Source: Gracilimonas sp031581265
GTDB lineage: Bacteria > Bacteroidota > Rhodothermia > Balneolales > Balneolaceae
Length of the DNA stretch: 64,000 nt
Reading direction: 5' to 3'
Assembly (NCBI RefSeq): GCF_031581265.1
Contig: NZ_JAVLBQ010000003.1
Coordinates: forward strand, 1-64,000
Position 1 is the stretch's first letter. Each line of letters begins with the position of its first letter. The notes beneath the pieces were generated by a model. It was given only the letters and a program-made list of their open reading frames with translations, had not been told where the DNA came from and searched no databases. The position numbers and the translations under genes were made by a program. This document shows positions 55,789 through 64,000 of this stretch, in pieces.

Positions 55789-55877
55789 ATGATTACAAGA
55801 GAGAAAGTAAAAAAGAAATAGATCGACTCTCTAACACGGAATTGGAAAAAATTATACCTGCATTTGTCTTCTCTTAA
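55789..55877 (+). pseudogene. Remnant of a small antitoxin-like gene
   Basis: Adding one base in the A6 run near 55809 gives MITREKVKKEIDRLSNTELE and on to a TAA, like the start of DUF2281-type antitoxins (about 70 residues). The actual frame stops after ten codons. Very small and tentative. Confidence 0.3.
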
Positions 55878-55941
55878 TAAGACTAAAAAACAAATCATAA
55901 TCCCGAGAACACTTAAACCCTTGGCCTTCCTTCATCACACC

Positions 55942-56562
55942 TCAAACCAACTCCACCAAATGATCCGTCTTATTTAGCTCCACGGGCTCAAATTTTCCAC
56001 TCTCCCAGGTCAGTCGGTTAATGGCACCGTTTTGATGTTCGATCTTATGCATGTTTTTCAGTCCGTGTCCCAGCCATTCGGAAAGCAATATCCGGGTCAA
56101 CCTGCCATGGATCATAAACACTATGTTTTCTTCTGAAGAGGTGGATAATACGTCCTGCACTTTTCCATTGGCCCTTTCAAAAGTTTGGCGAGGCGATGCT
56201 CCTTTTTCGGGAGCAAAATCCACATTTCCTCCTTTCCACTGTTCGTGTACGGCCATTACCTGATCTTTGATTTCTGTATAAACTTGCCCCTCCAATACCC
56301 CAAAATTGATCTCATCCAGTTCCGAATATTTTTCAACCTTTAGTTGACGCTGTTCAGCTAAGGGTTGTACGGTTTCGTGGGTGCGGCGTAATCCACTGGC
56401 TATTATTCGTTGGATTTCAAAAGACTCGAGTGCTTTACAAATGGCTTTGGCCTGTAATCTACCAGTCTCATTGATGGAGGCATCTATACTTCTGCCTTGT
56501 ATAATACTTGCTTTGTTATTGTCCGTCTCTCCGTGGCGGATGAAAAATAATTCCTTCCTCAT
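55942..56562 (-). CDS. Histidine phosphatase family protein
   Basis: 206 residues with catalytic RHGETDNNKAS at the N-terminus and FMIHGRLTRILL carrying the second His. Phosphoglycerate-mutase-like fold (cofactor-dependent phosphatase). The substrate is not predictable; CobC-like or broad phosphatase activity is possible. Followed downstream on the same strand by spacer sequence. Confidence 0.88.
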   Translation of the reverse strand: MRKELFFIRHGETDNNKASIIQGRSIDASINETGRLQAKAICKALESFEIQRIIASGLRRTHETVQPLAEQRQLKVEKYSELDEINFGVLEGQVYTEIKDQVMAVHEQWKGGNVDFAPEKGASPRQTFERANGKVQDVLSTSSEENIVFMIHGRLTRILLSEWLGHGLKNMHKIEHQNGAINRLTWESGKFEPVELNKTDHLVELV

Positions 56563-56578
56563 AGGGTGCCTGAAATCT

Positions 56579-57259
56579 TTAATCTTTGTTTTTCTTCTCT
56601 TTGTGATAGTTTATAATTCGAATCAATTCTTTTTCCATTTCATTCACCTGTCCGGTGAGTTTGCCTAACTTCAACCCATACCGGATAAGCAGCATATTTA
56701 AAACCCGGTCTTCTTTAGAAACATCCGGTAATACAAAAAACTTCTTTTGCAGAAACTGAATGAGCAGACGTAGTAATCCTACTTTATACAAAAAGAAAAG
56801 TCCCAGGCCGTACCAAATGGCATTAAAACTCACGTCGAGATCCAGCCCTGAAATAGCATCCTGTAGGGAAACACCAATCAAAAATAGCACTGAAATGGTA
56901 TAAATCACTCCATCTCTGCTAAGCATTTTAATAATCGGAGTGGTCATAATGTTCACAAATACACCGGTATTGAAATACCATAAAAAGTATCCCACCAAAG
57001 ATATCAAGGCAGCTAACCAGGGGGTGACTCCAAAAACGGCAAGCACAAAGAAGAACATTAGGGAAATACCATCGGCACTTTTAACCCAAGCATCAGCTTC
57101 TTCGATAATTTTTTCGAGTGGGTGCTGTTCCAATAATCCCGGAACATATTTTTTAATTCCTTCCCTTGTGATATGATACCAATTCCCGTTTGAGGTAGTT
57201 ATACCATCAGGGAGTTCAAGCATTTGCCAATTAAAACGACCTCTTTGAAAATTTTCCAT
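56579..57259 (-). CDS. Hypothetical integral membrane protein
   Basis: 226 residues from the ATG at 57259; a longer frame to 57313 overlaps comF and lacks support. A soluble N-terminal part (FNWQMLELPDGI) is followed by four to five hydrophobic segments (ISLMFFFVLAVFGV, LAALISLVGYFLWYF, VIYTISVLFLIGVSL) and a basic tail (KEKKNKD). Family unknown to me. Confidence 0.7.
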   Translation of the reverse strand: MENFQRGRFNWQMLELPDGITTSNGNWYHITREGIKKYVPGLLEQHPLEKIIEEADAWVKSADGISLMFFFVLAVFGVTPWLAALISLVGYFLWYFNTGVFVNIMTTPIIKMLSRDGVIYTISVLFLIGVSLQDAISGLDLDVSFNAIWYGLGLFFLYKVGLLRLLIQFLQKKFFVLPDVSKEDRVLNMLLIRYGLKLGKLTGQVNEMEKELIRIINYHKEKKNKD

Positions 57260-57290
57260 ATCGTAAATATAGGTACTTAAATACACTGAT

Positions 57291-57995
57291 TCAGGCTTGA
57301 GCCACTGTCGCAATAATCATTTGGTTGCATCCCGACTTTTTTAATTCTGAAGCCAACTCAAAAGTTGTAGAACCGGTGGTAAATACATCATCCACTAAAA
57401 TAATTAGACAGTTTTTAACTGCATCTTTATGCCCCACTTCAAAGGCTCCTTCTATATTCTTTCTTCTTTTTTCGAGCGAAAAACCGGTTTGGGTGCTGGT
57501 GTTTTTAATTCGCTTTACGGCATCTTTGGACAGAATATGCAACTTAGTGACTTTAGCAATTCCGTGGGCTATATGGAATGCTTGGTTATAGCCTCTCATG
57601 CGACGCTTTTTGGGATGCAACGGAACCGGTAACAATCTGACTTTATTCTGCTTTATAGCTTGCACAAAAAAGGGATTCATTAAAAGACTTTTCCCCAACT
57701 GCCGTCCCAAATCTTCTCCTACTCCCGTTAATCTATGATACTTGAGCTGATGCAATAATTCTTGTAAATAACCTCCCTTATCAAAATTCCAAAGGGCATG
57801 TTGCAGAATAATTCCCTCCGGCAATATTGCTCCACTTGAGGATTGCTTACCTTCCCGATAAGCCAATTCAAATTTATCGTTCAGGCAGTGATTGCAGACG
57901 AATTGCTCTTGGGATGATAATTTCAACCCACAAACCGTACATACTTTGGGAAACAGGATATGTGATATTCCCTCTTTAAAACTTTTTAAAAGCAT
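57291..57995 (-). CDS. comF: ComF family phosphoribosyltransferase-like protein
   Basis: 234 residues from the ATG at 57995 (an in-frame TTG at 58022 is alternative). N-terminal zinc finger CTVCG and CNHC, then RMRGYNQAFHIAHG, and the PRTase loop ILVDDVFTTGSTTFE. Required for transformation in naturally competent species, role otherwise unclear. Confidence 0.9.
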   Translation of the reverse strand: MLLKSFKEGISHILFPKVCTVCGLKLSSQEQFVCNHCLNDKFELAYREGKQSSSGAILPEGIILQHALWNFDKGGYLQELLHQLKYHRLTGVGEDLGRQLGKSLLMNPFFVQAIKQNKVRLLPVPLHPKKRRMRGYNQAFHIAHGIAKVTKLHILSKDAVKRIKNTSTQTGFSLEKRRKNIEGAFEVGHKDAVKNCLIILVDDVFTTGSTTFELASELKKSGCNQMIIATVAQA

Positions 57996-58094
57996 ATTTA
58001 TCCCGTGATTGATTAAAGTCAAAAGTTTGCTTTTCCTATCACATTTATTTACTTAGCTTCTTATAATTTTGTACGCAGACTCAAACTATACTTT

Positions 58095-59174
58095 ATGTCT
58101 CTCGGAAAAGATCTCGCTTCAATACGAAAAAGCCAAAACCTCTCCCTCGAGGATATACAAAATGCCATTAAAATTCCTATGGATACCTTGGAAAGTATCG
58201 AGGACGATAGCATTTTTTCCGATCCATCCAAGAATAAAACATATATCCGCAGTTTTGTTCGTAGCTATGCCAAGGTTTTAAAAATTGAAGATGAGAAAAT
58301 TGTCCAGGCGCTGGATGAAGTTGAAGAAGGAAATTATTCCGGAGATATTTTTAAGAACGATACATCTGCACAGCAAGAATCCACCCCAAGCTATGGTACT
58401 GCCCTCGATTTTAAACCCTCAACTGATGATGACACGGTAGATGATGCTCGCGAATCGGCTCAGCCAAAGAAATCGTCCCAGGTTGAAACCAGTCCGGCCC
58501 CTGCCCCCACTCCTGCTACTGATTCAATTAATTGGGCAGATATGGGTAAAAAATTCTCTGCGGCTAACACGAATTCTAAAATTTGGATAGTTACAGCGTC
58601 TATAGCAATTATCGTAATTATAGTCGGTTCAGGCATTATCTTCAGTGATAATATTGCTTCGTTTTTTAGCTCTGATCCTTCTGTAGCTCAACAGGAAATG
58701 GCAGAAAATCCCCAAACCGAACAATCTCAAATTCCCGCTGCCAATGATTCAGTTGAAAACGAATCTCAACAGAATACTACTGCTGATCCTGAGACAGCAT
58801 CTCCATCAAATAGCATAACCCTTGGAGATACACTTACCATTGATGTATATGCAGCATACGACAAATTAGATCCCGTTCGTGTAACCAGCGATTTTAACTG
58901 GCAAACAAATCCTTTCTGGATGGAAGAGGGTCAAGCCTATAAATTCGATTTTCGTGATTCTCTGTTAGTTCGTGGTCAGTATAGAAATTTTTTACTGCTT
59001 TTTAACGGGCATGTCATTCAAAACCCACGTCAAAACTATTTTGACACTACTTTTAATTCTATTTTAATTACCCGCTCTATTTTAGAACAACCTGCATTCC
59101 TTGCTCCGCCGCCTGAAGAGTTTCCGCTGGATGTAGGAGCACCGGACAGCTCAACCTACAGAATTAGATTTTAG
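58095..59174 (+). CDS. RodZ-like helix-turn-helix membrane protein
   Basis: 359 residues. N-terminal HTH_25 domain (GKDLASIRKSQNLSLEDIQNA), a Pro/Ser/Asp-rich linker, one membrane segment (IWIVTASIAIIVIIVGSGIIF) near 170 and a periplasmic DUF4115-like domain. RodZ links MreB to the cell wall. The gene lies 11 bp before ligA. Confidence 0.85.
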   Translation: MSLGKDLASIRKSQNLSLEDIQNAIKIPMDTLESIEDDSIFSDPSKNKTYIRSFVRSYAKVLKIEDEKIVQALDEVEEGNYSGDIFKNDTSAQQESTPSYGTALDFKPSTDDDTVDDARESAQPKKSSQVETSPAPAPTPATDSINWADMGKKFSAANTNSKIWIVTASIAIIVIIVGSGIIFSDNIASFFSSDPSVAQQEMAENPQTEQSQIPAANDSVENESQQNTTADPETASPSNSITLGDTLTIDVYAAYDKLDPVRVTSDFNWQTNPFWMEEGQAYKFDFRDSLLVRGQYRNFLLLFNGHVIQNPRQNYFDTTFNSILITRSILEQPAFLAPPPEEFPLDVGAPDSSTYRIRF

Positions 59175-59185
59175 CTTACTATTTC

Positions 59186-61186
59186 ATGAACAAAAAAGAA
59201 GCCCGCGAACGCGTAGAAGAACTCAGAAATCTACTCGACCAGGCCAACGAAGCTTATTATCAAAAGGCCAAGCCGTTTATAAGTGATAAAGAGTTCGATG
59301 AATACCTAAAAGAACTTGAAAAGCTTGAAGAACAATTTGATCTGCACGACCCTGAATCTCCTACCAATCGTGTAGGTGGGGATGTCTCCTCCGATTTTGA
59401 GACCGTTCAGCATCCCGTTCCTCTCCTAAGCCTCGATAACACATACAATGAAGAAGAACTCAACGACTTTGACGGGAGGGTGCAAAGGATATTAGGTCAT
59501 ACCAATTATGACTACATGTGTGAGCTGAAATTTGACGGAGCCTCCATTCGCCTGAGATATGAAAACGGAGAATTGGTGCTTGGAGCTACCCGTGGTGATG
59601 GCCAACAGGGAGATGACATCACCAATAACATCAAAACTATTCAGGATATACCACTGAGGTTGAATGGAGATAATATCCCGGCTGTGGTAGAAGTTCGGGG
59701 TGAAGCCTATATGGAACGTGAAGCCTTTGCCCGGATGAATCAAAGGCGGGAAGAAGAAGGGCTGAATGTATTTGCGAATCCAAGAAACTCAACCGCCGGA
59801 TCACTGAAAATGCAGGATCCAAAAGCAGTTGCACAACGTCCCATACGCTTTTTTGCTTTTGATCTGCTGCTGGATGATGAAGACAATGCTTTAACACAGT
59901 CACGTAAAGCCGAGTTACTTCGCGAGTTTGGCCTCCCTGTGGCTGAATATTATAAAGTGTGTTCATCAATGGATGAGATTCATGCTTTGATTAAAAAATG
60001 GGATGAGCTTCGCCATAACCTGCCCTACGAAACGGATGGTGTGGTTATCAAAGTAAACCAAAGTAGTTTGAGGGAGCAGTTGGGAACTACTTCTAAATTT
60101 CCTCGCTGGGCCATAGCATATAAATTTGAAGCTGAACAAGCTACAACGATTATACAAGATATTACTTTACAAGTGGGGAGACTGGGCACTATTACTCCAG
60201 TAGCAGAACTGGATGCTGTGGAATTAGCCGGTACAACAGTGAAACGAGCCTCCCTTCATAATGAAGATGAAATTCAGCGTAAAGACATTCGTATTGGCGA
60301 TACCGTAGTAGTAGAAAAAGCCGGTGAGATTATTCCACAGGTAATCAGCGTGGTAAATCCCGATCGAGCCGGACGAAGTGCCCCATACACCTTCCCTGAA
60401 AAATGCCCTGCCTGTGATTCAGAGCTCATCAAATATGAAGATGAAGTAGCCTGGCGATGCGTGAATCCTACCTGTCCGCCACAAGTTCGAATTCGGATTG
60501 AACATTTTGCCTCCCGGGATGCGATGGACATTGAGGGACTTGGGGAATCGGTAGTGGATCAGTTAGTGTCCGAGGGTTTGATCAAAACTTACGCCGACCT
60601 GTATGATTTAGAGAAAGAACAAATCATTGAACTGGAACGCATGGCTGAAAAAAGTGCTCAGAATTTAATTGATGCTATTAAGAAAAGTAAGGAACAACCG
60701 TTTGAGCGGGTCGTCTATGCATTGGGAATTCGTTTTGTCGGGAAAACGGTGGCCAAAGACCTTGCTAAAGCTTTCAAAACAATGGAGAAATTGCAATCTA
60801 TTTCCAAAGAAGAGCTGGAAGCAGTGGACTCGATAGGACCGCGTATTGCAGAATCGGTAGTTAAGTTTTTCAGCAACCCAAAAAATAAAGCCATTGTGCA
60901 CCGACTTGGAGAACATGGGCTTCAATTTGAAAAAGAGGAAGAGGAACAAGCATCCAGCATTTTTGAGGGAAAGAAATTTGTGCTTACCGGTTCACTCCCA
61001 ACTTATACACGAAAAGAAGCCACCGAAATCATCGAAAAACACGGTGGAAAGACAGCTTCTTCCGTAAGTGGAAATACGGACTATGTGTTGGCAGGAGAGT
61101 CGGCAGGCAGCAAGCTTGATAAAGCGAAAAAACTTGGTACAGAAATTTTGGATGAAGCAACATTTCGTGAGATGATTGGGGAGTAG
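59186..61186 (+). CDS. ligA: NAD-dependent DNA ligase
   Basis: 666 residues. Adenylation lysine in MCELKFDGASIR near 115, LSLDNTYNEEEL, OB fold, zinc finger CPAC..C..C near 405-430, HhH repeats (VDSIGPRIAESV) and a C-terminal BRCT domain (GKKFVLTGSLPTYTRKEA). Essential for Okazaki fragment joining. Complete and typical. Confidence 0.98.
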   Translation: MNKKEARERVEELRNLLDQANEAYYQKAKPFISDKEFDEYLKELEKLEEQFDLHDPESPTNRVGGDVSSDFETVQHPVPLLSLDNTYNEEELNDFDGRVQRILGHTNYDYMCELKFDGASIRLRYENGELVLGATRGDGQQGDDITNNIKTIQDIPLRLNGDNIPAVVEVRGEAYMEREAFARMNQRREEEGLNVFANPRNSTAGSLKMQDPKAVAQRPIRFFAFDLLLDDEDNALTQSRKAELLREFGLPVAEYYKVCSSMDEIHALIKKWDELRHNLPYETDGVVIKVNQSSLREQLGTTSKFPRWAIAYKFEAEQATTIIQDITLQVGRLGTITPVAELDAVELAGTTVKRASLHNEDEIQRKDIRIGDTVVVEKAGEIIPQVISVVNPDRAGRSAPYTFPEKCPACDSELIKYEDEVAWRCVNPTCPPQVRIRIEHFASRDAMDIEGLGESVVDQLVSEGLIKTYADLYDLEKEQIIELERMAEKSAQNLIDAIKKSKEQPFERVVYALGIRFVGKTVAKDLAKAFKTMEKLQSISKEELEAVDSIGPRIAESVVKFFSNPKNKAIVHRLGEHGLQFEKEEEEQASSIFEGKKFVLTGSLPTYTRKEATEIIEKHGGKTASSVSGNTDYVLAGESAGSKLDKAKKLGTEILDEATFREMIGE

Positions 61187-61188
61187 TA

Positions 61189-61336
61189 ATGAAGTGAAGA
61201 GTGATAAAGTTAGTTTTTTATCTCTTTTCCCAAGATTCAATTTCTGTAAGTTTCCAAAGATTATTCTAACTGTAGGCAGGTACTTTGATAACTGAACCAA
61301 AATAATTCAAGCCTACTTTATCACTCCTCACTTCAT
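61189..61336. repeat. Inverted repeat element after ligA
   Basis: A 22-bp left arm (61189-61210, ATGAAGTGAAGAGTGATAAA and on) matches its complement at 61315-61336 with one mismatch, enclosing about 104 bp without a gene. It starts 3 bases after the ligA stop. Confidence 0.8.
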
Positions 61337-61404
61337 CACTTTATAACTCATCCTCAAAATTCGCTATCTTCAAAATAACACTTCTATTTTAACTAGTTAG
61401 GCCT

Positions 61405-62619
61405 ATGGACATCAAACCACTGGATACCGAACAAATTGGATTGAAGACGCTGGAAAAGCATCTCATTCGCTCAAAAAGTAAGGTTTCGTTAAAAATTGGG
61501 TTACCTAAAGAGATCTCCAACGATGAACGGCGTGTTTCTCTCACTCCGGGTGGTGTTTCTATTCTGAAAGCAAACGGGCATGAAGTTTTTATAGAAAAAG
61601 GAGCCGGAGAAGCGGCTAATTTCAGTGACGTCGAATACGCTGATGCGGGTGCTGAATTAGCCTATAGCTCCCAAGAAGTCTTTAAAAAATCAGAACTGAT
61701 CCTCAAAATTGCTCCTTTGGTTGAAGAAGAATTTGAGTATTTGGAAGAAGATCAGGCTTTGATTTCAGCTCTTCATATGGGCAGCCAAACCCAAAAATAT
61801 TTGGAGGCTCTTACTAATAAATCAATTACCGGCATCGGCTATGAGTTCATCCGGGGAGAGGATAAAGAATTTCCTTTGGTACGAATGATGCATGAGATTA
61901 CCGGTTCTATGTCGGTGCAGATTGCTGCTCACTACCTTGAAAGTATGAGTGGCGGGCAAGGTATTATGCTGGGTGGAATTTCCGGGGTACCCCCTGCTAC
62001 TGTCGTTATTTTGGGGGCGGGTATTACCGGAGAGTATGCCGCACGAACTGCCCTTGGTTATGGAGCCCAGGTCTTTGTGATGGATACCGATTTAACTGCA
62101 CTTCGCCGATTAGAAAATGCTTTGGATCGGAGGATCATTACTGCCGTAGCCAATCATCAGTATTTGAATTCAGCTTTACGATTTGCAGATGTCATCATCG
62201 GGGCTGCCATGGCGGAAGGAGAGCGTTCTCCCTGCTGGGTCACGGAGGAAATGATCATCAATATGAAACCGGGCAGTGTTGTCGTAGATACCGTGATCGA
62301 TCAGGGCGGTTGTGTGGCAACCAGCAAGCCAACCACGCACTCCAACCCGGTGTATTCTGAGCATGACGTCATTCATCACTGCGTTCCAAATATACCTGCT
62401 AATGTACCCAGAACGGCCACTTATGCCCTTAATAATGTATTGGTTCCCTACATCTTAGCCATCGGCGATGCGGGCGGAGTGAAGGAGTGTCTGTGGGAGA
62501 ATGTAGCCCTCCGAAATGGCACCTATTCCTACAAAAAGCACATCACCAAAAAGTCTCTCGCCAAAATGTTTGATATGAATTTTCGTGAAATCGAAATGCT
62601 TATTGCCTCGCAGATTTAA
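61405..62619 (+). CDS. ald: Alanine dehydrogenase
   Basis: 404 residues. KIGLPKEISNDERRVSLTPGG, EKGAGEAANFSDVEY, ALHMG, the Rossmann GAGITGEYAARTALGYGA near 208, and VDTVIDQGGC and HHCVPNIPANVPRTATYAL near 295-330. Interconverts alanine and pyruvate plus ammonia with NAD. An about 30-residue N-terminal extension precedes the usual start and has a second possible start. Complete. Confidence 0.92.
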   Translation: MDIKPLDTEQIGLKTLEKHLIRSKSKVSLKIGLPKEISNDERRVSLTPGGVSILKANGHEVFIEKGAGEAANFSDVEYADAGAELAYSSQEVFKKSELILKIAPLVEEEFEYLEEDQALISALHMGSQTQKYLEALTNKSITGIGYEFIRGEDKEFPLVRMMHEITGSMSVQIAAHYLESMSGGQGIMLGGISGVPPATVVILGAGITGEYAARTALGYGAQVFVMDTDLTALRRLENALDRRIITAVANHQYLNSALRFADVIIGAAMAEGERSPCWVTEEMIINMKPGSVVVDTVIDQGGCVATSKPTTHSNPVYSEHDVIHHCVPNIPANVPRTATYALNNVLVPYILAIGDAGGVKECLWENVALRNGTYSYKKHITKKSLAKMFDMNFREIEMLIASQI

Positions 62620-62620
62620 T

Positions 62621-62680
62621 TTTAAATGATGAATGTTAAGTGTTAAATGCTGCTTAATCATTTAACACATAACATTTAAA
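62621..62680. repeat. Inverted repeat between ald and the small membrane protein gene
   Basis: Left TTTAAATGATGAATGTTAAG and on pairs with CATTTAACACATAACATTTA and on at 62659-62680, with a 7-base extra segment in the left arm. It ends one base before the predicted TTG start. Confidence 0.7.
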
Positions 62681-63061
62681 TTGAACACTTCCTTGTCAGA
62701 ACTCACCGAATCAAACTACAAGCGCATTTCCATCATCAACTGGTTGCTTACGGTTCCCATGATAGTGCTTTTTGCCTGGCCGTATTTTTACGGAGCCGGA
62801 TTGATGGGGCTGGATATTATTGTGCGATACGCCGGGGCTTTCATTTTTGCAACTCCCTTTATGCTTACCATTCTGCATGGACATGTGACGATGGCTCTCG
62901 GCTCTGTTCACCGCCACCATTACTACAACTGGATGACCAACGAAAAGCCTCTCACCTATGGATTATTTTTTCATCCTAATTTCGTAAAAACCCGCTTCCG
63001 GTTGATCATGTTAATAGTGAGTTTGTTGATTCTACCGATTGGGTATTTGCTTGGGATATAG
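62681..63061 (+). CDS. Small integral membrane protein, hypothetical
   Basis: 126 residues from a TTG start (a second TTG lies five codons later). Three hydrophobic segments (INWLLTVPMIVLFAWPYFYGAG, YAGAFIFATPFMLTILHG, LIMLIVSLLILPIGYLLG) and His-rich loops (GHVTMALGSVHRHHYYNW). Family not recognised. Confidence 0.65.
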   Translation: MNTSLSELTESNYKRISIINWLLTVPMIVLFAWPYFYGAGLMGLDIIVRYAGAFIFATPFMLTILHGHVTMALGSVHRHHYYNWMTNEKPLTYGLFFHPNFVKTRFRLIMLIVSLLILPIGYLLGI

Positions 63062-63354
63062 AAAGTACTATCCATCACCCCGTTTCTCCCTTTTACTACA
63101 TCTTACCTAAGCATCCGGGAAACGGAAAGATGGATTTGATCCTATAGCTCCATCTTTCGGCTCAGCCTAAATAGGTTTGAAAAATAATTATAGAGACGAG
63201 CCGGGTGATGGAGCGAGCCAAAGGTAAAAACAGTTAAATTCTCGATAGTTTTAGCAAACTGGTTCAAGCGTCCGTTTGGACCAAAAGATTGCTGAATCAA
63301 ACACCGCACAGCCCAGAAACTGGCGCTAATTGGTCTTTAAAGGTTATCTTCATT
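63062..63354. other. Intergenic region with a short hairpin
   Basis: 293 bases without a supported gene. GGAAAGATGGA (63124-63134) and TCCATCTTTC (63149-63158) form a hairpin. No clear T tract follows, so it is not a classical terminator. Confidence 0.5.
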
Positions 63355-64000
63355 CTAAATTGCTTTTCCTGCCTTGATATCATCCACCACACTTGGATCA
63401 AGCAGCGTTGATGTATCTCCGAGATTATCCAAATCATCCGCGGCAATCTTTCTTAAAATTCGGCGCATGATTTTACCTGAGCGCGTTTTCGGTAATCCAC
63501 TTACTACCTGGATTTTATCCGGCTTGGCAATGGGACTAATTATCTTGGTAACCAGATCCAGCAGTTCTTTCTTGAATACTTCCTGATCTTTAATCTCACC
63601 TTCGCAGATCATAAAAGAATACACGCCCTGCCCTTTGATATCATGTGGATATCCAACTACGGCTGTCTCTACTACTTTGGGATGCTCATCAAGGGCATTC
63701 TCGATCTCCGCCGTTCCCAAACGGTGACCTGAAACATTCAACACATCATCCACGCGGCCCGTGATTCGATAGTAGCCATCTTCATCGCGACGACAGCCAT
63801 CTCCGGTAAAGTAATAGCCCTCGTATGTACTAAGATAGGTTTGAATATATCGTTCATGATCTCCATATACCGTTCGGGCAATTCCCGGCCAAGGATGCTT
63901 GATGCACAAGTTCCCCTGTACGCCATTTCCTTCAATCTCATCTCCGTTTTCATCCATCAAAGTCGGAAAAATTCCGGGAAGCGGCAGCGTTGCAAATCCG
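63355..64000 (-). CDS. acs: Acetyl-CoA synthetase, C-terminal part
   Basis: The frame continues past the window's right edge; about 215 residues are present. GYYFTGDGCRRDEDGYYRITGRVDDVLNVSGHRLGTAEIE, VVGYPHDIKGQG and the acetylatable lysine in PKTRSGKIMRR (C-terminal domain) identify Acs. Forms acetyl-CoA from acetate, ATP and CoA. N-terminal part is outside the window. Confidence 0.95.
   Translation of the reverse strand, partial: GFATLPLPGIFPTLMDENGDEIEGNGVQGNLCIKHPWPGIARTVYGDHERYIQTYLSTYEGYYFTGDGCRRDEDGYYRITGRVDDVLNVSGHRLGTAEIENALDEHPKVVETAVVGYPHDIKGQGVYSFMICEGEIKDQEVFKKELLDLVTKIISPIAKPDKIQVVSGLPKTRSGKIMRRILRKIAADDLDNLGDTSTLLDPSVVDDIKAGKAI

Overview
The window looks like a chromosome segment of a marine or halophilic member of the Balneolota (Balneola/Gracilimonas/Rhodohalobacter type) or a close relative in the Bacteroidota-Rhodothermota group. 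Support comes from a SusC/SusD pair with an accessory lipoprotein, a GWxTD lipoprotein, a DUF4296 lipoprotein, a 6-bladed beta-propeller lipoprotein, a menaquinone-type succinate dehydrogenase with a single cytochrome b subunit, moderate-to-low GC and many lipobox signal peptides. Taxonomy is inferred from gene content only.

Layout. 0-1 kb: initiator tRNA-fMet followed by a tandemly duplicated GIY-YIG endonuclease unit, with one broken tRNA copy and one hybrid gene. 1-11.4 kb: ornithine aminotransferase, GWxTD lipoprotein, the SusCD operon, a SusD remnant and lysine 6-aminotransferase. 11.5-15.4 kb: housekeeping and redox genes (SDR, DUF1579, trmB, pdxH, thioredoxin-like). 15.4-19.5 kb: a 1006-residue P-loop ATPase of unknown function followed 2 bp later by an MscS channel. 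19.7-32.7 kb: amidase, uridine kinase, S9 peptidase, coaX (apparently without a usual start codon), SDR, DUF4296, recQ, a nonsense-interrupted glycosidase-like gene, fasciclin, GNAT, class V aminotransferase and purU. 32.7-36.8 kb: sdhCAB interrupted by a GxxExxY cassette bounded by 21-bp inverted repeats. 37.2-39.4 kb: an AT-rich group made of a membrane-anchored thioredoxin-like protein, a secreted ten-cysteine peptide and a beta-propeller lipoprotein. 39.4-50.4 kb: YigZ, PduO-type adenosyltransferase, glmM, ftsH, msrB, the yicC-gmk-rpoZ-coaBC block, an acyltransferase-like gene and a lipase. 50.7-53.5 kb: menG-fabZ-panB-surE. 53.8-55.9 kb: a small AT-rich accessory island with an HhH-GPD-like protein, a Fic toxin broken by a 10-bp tandem duplication, a convergent small antitoxin-like gene, flanking direct repeats and an antitoxin remnant. 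55.9-64 kb: phosphatase, membrane protein, comF, rodZ-like, ligA, ald, a small membrane protein and the C-terminal part of acs.

The most notable observations are the inverted-repeat GxxExxY cassette with several cargo-free inverted-repeat elements elsewhere, the Fic locus whose reading frame is thrown by a perfect 10-bp duplication, the thioredoxin/cysteine-rich peptide/propeller group, the ATPase-MscS pair, and the coaX start. No rRNA, CRISPR array, intact insertion sequence or recognisable riboswitch was seen.
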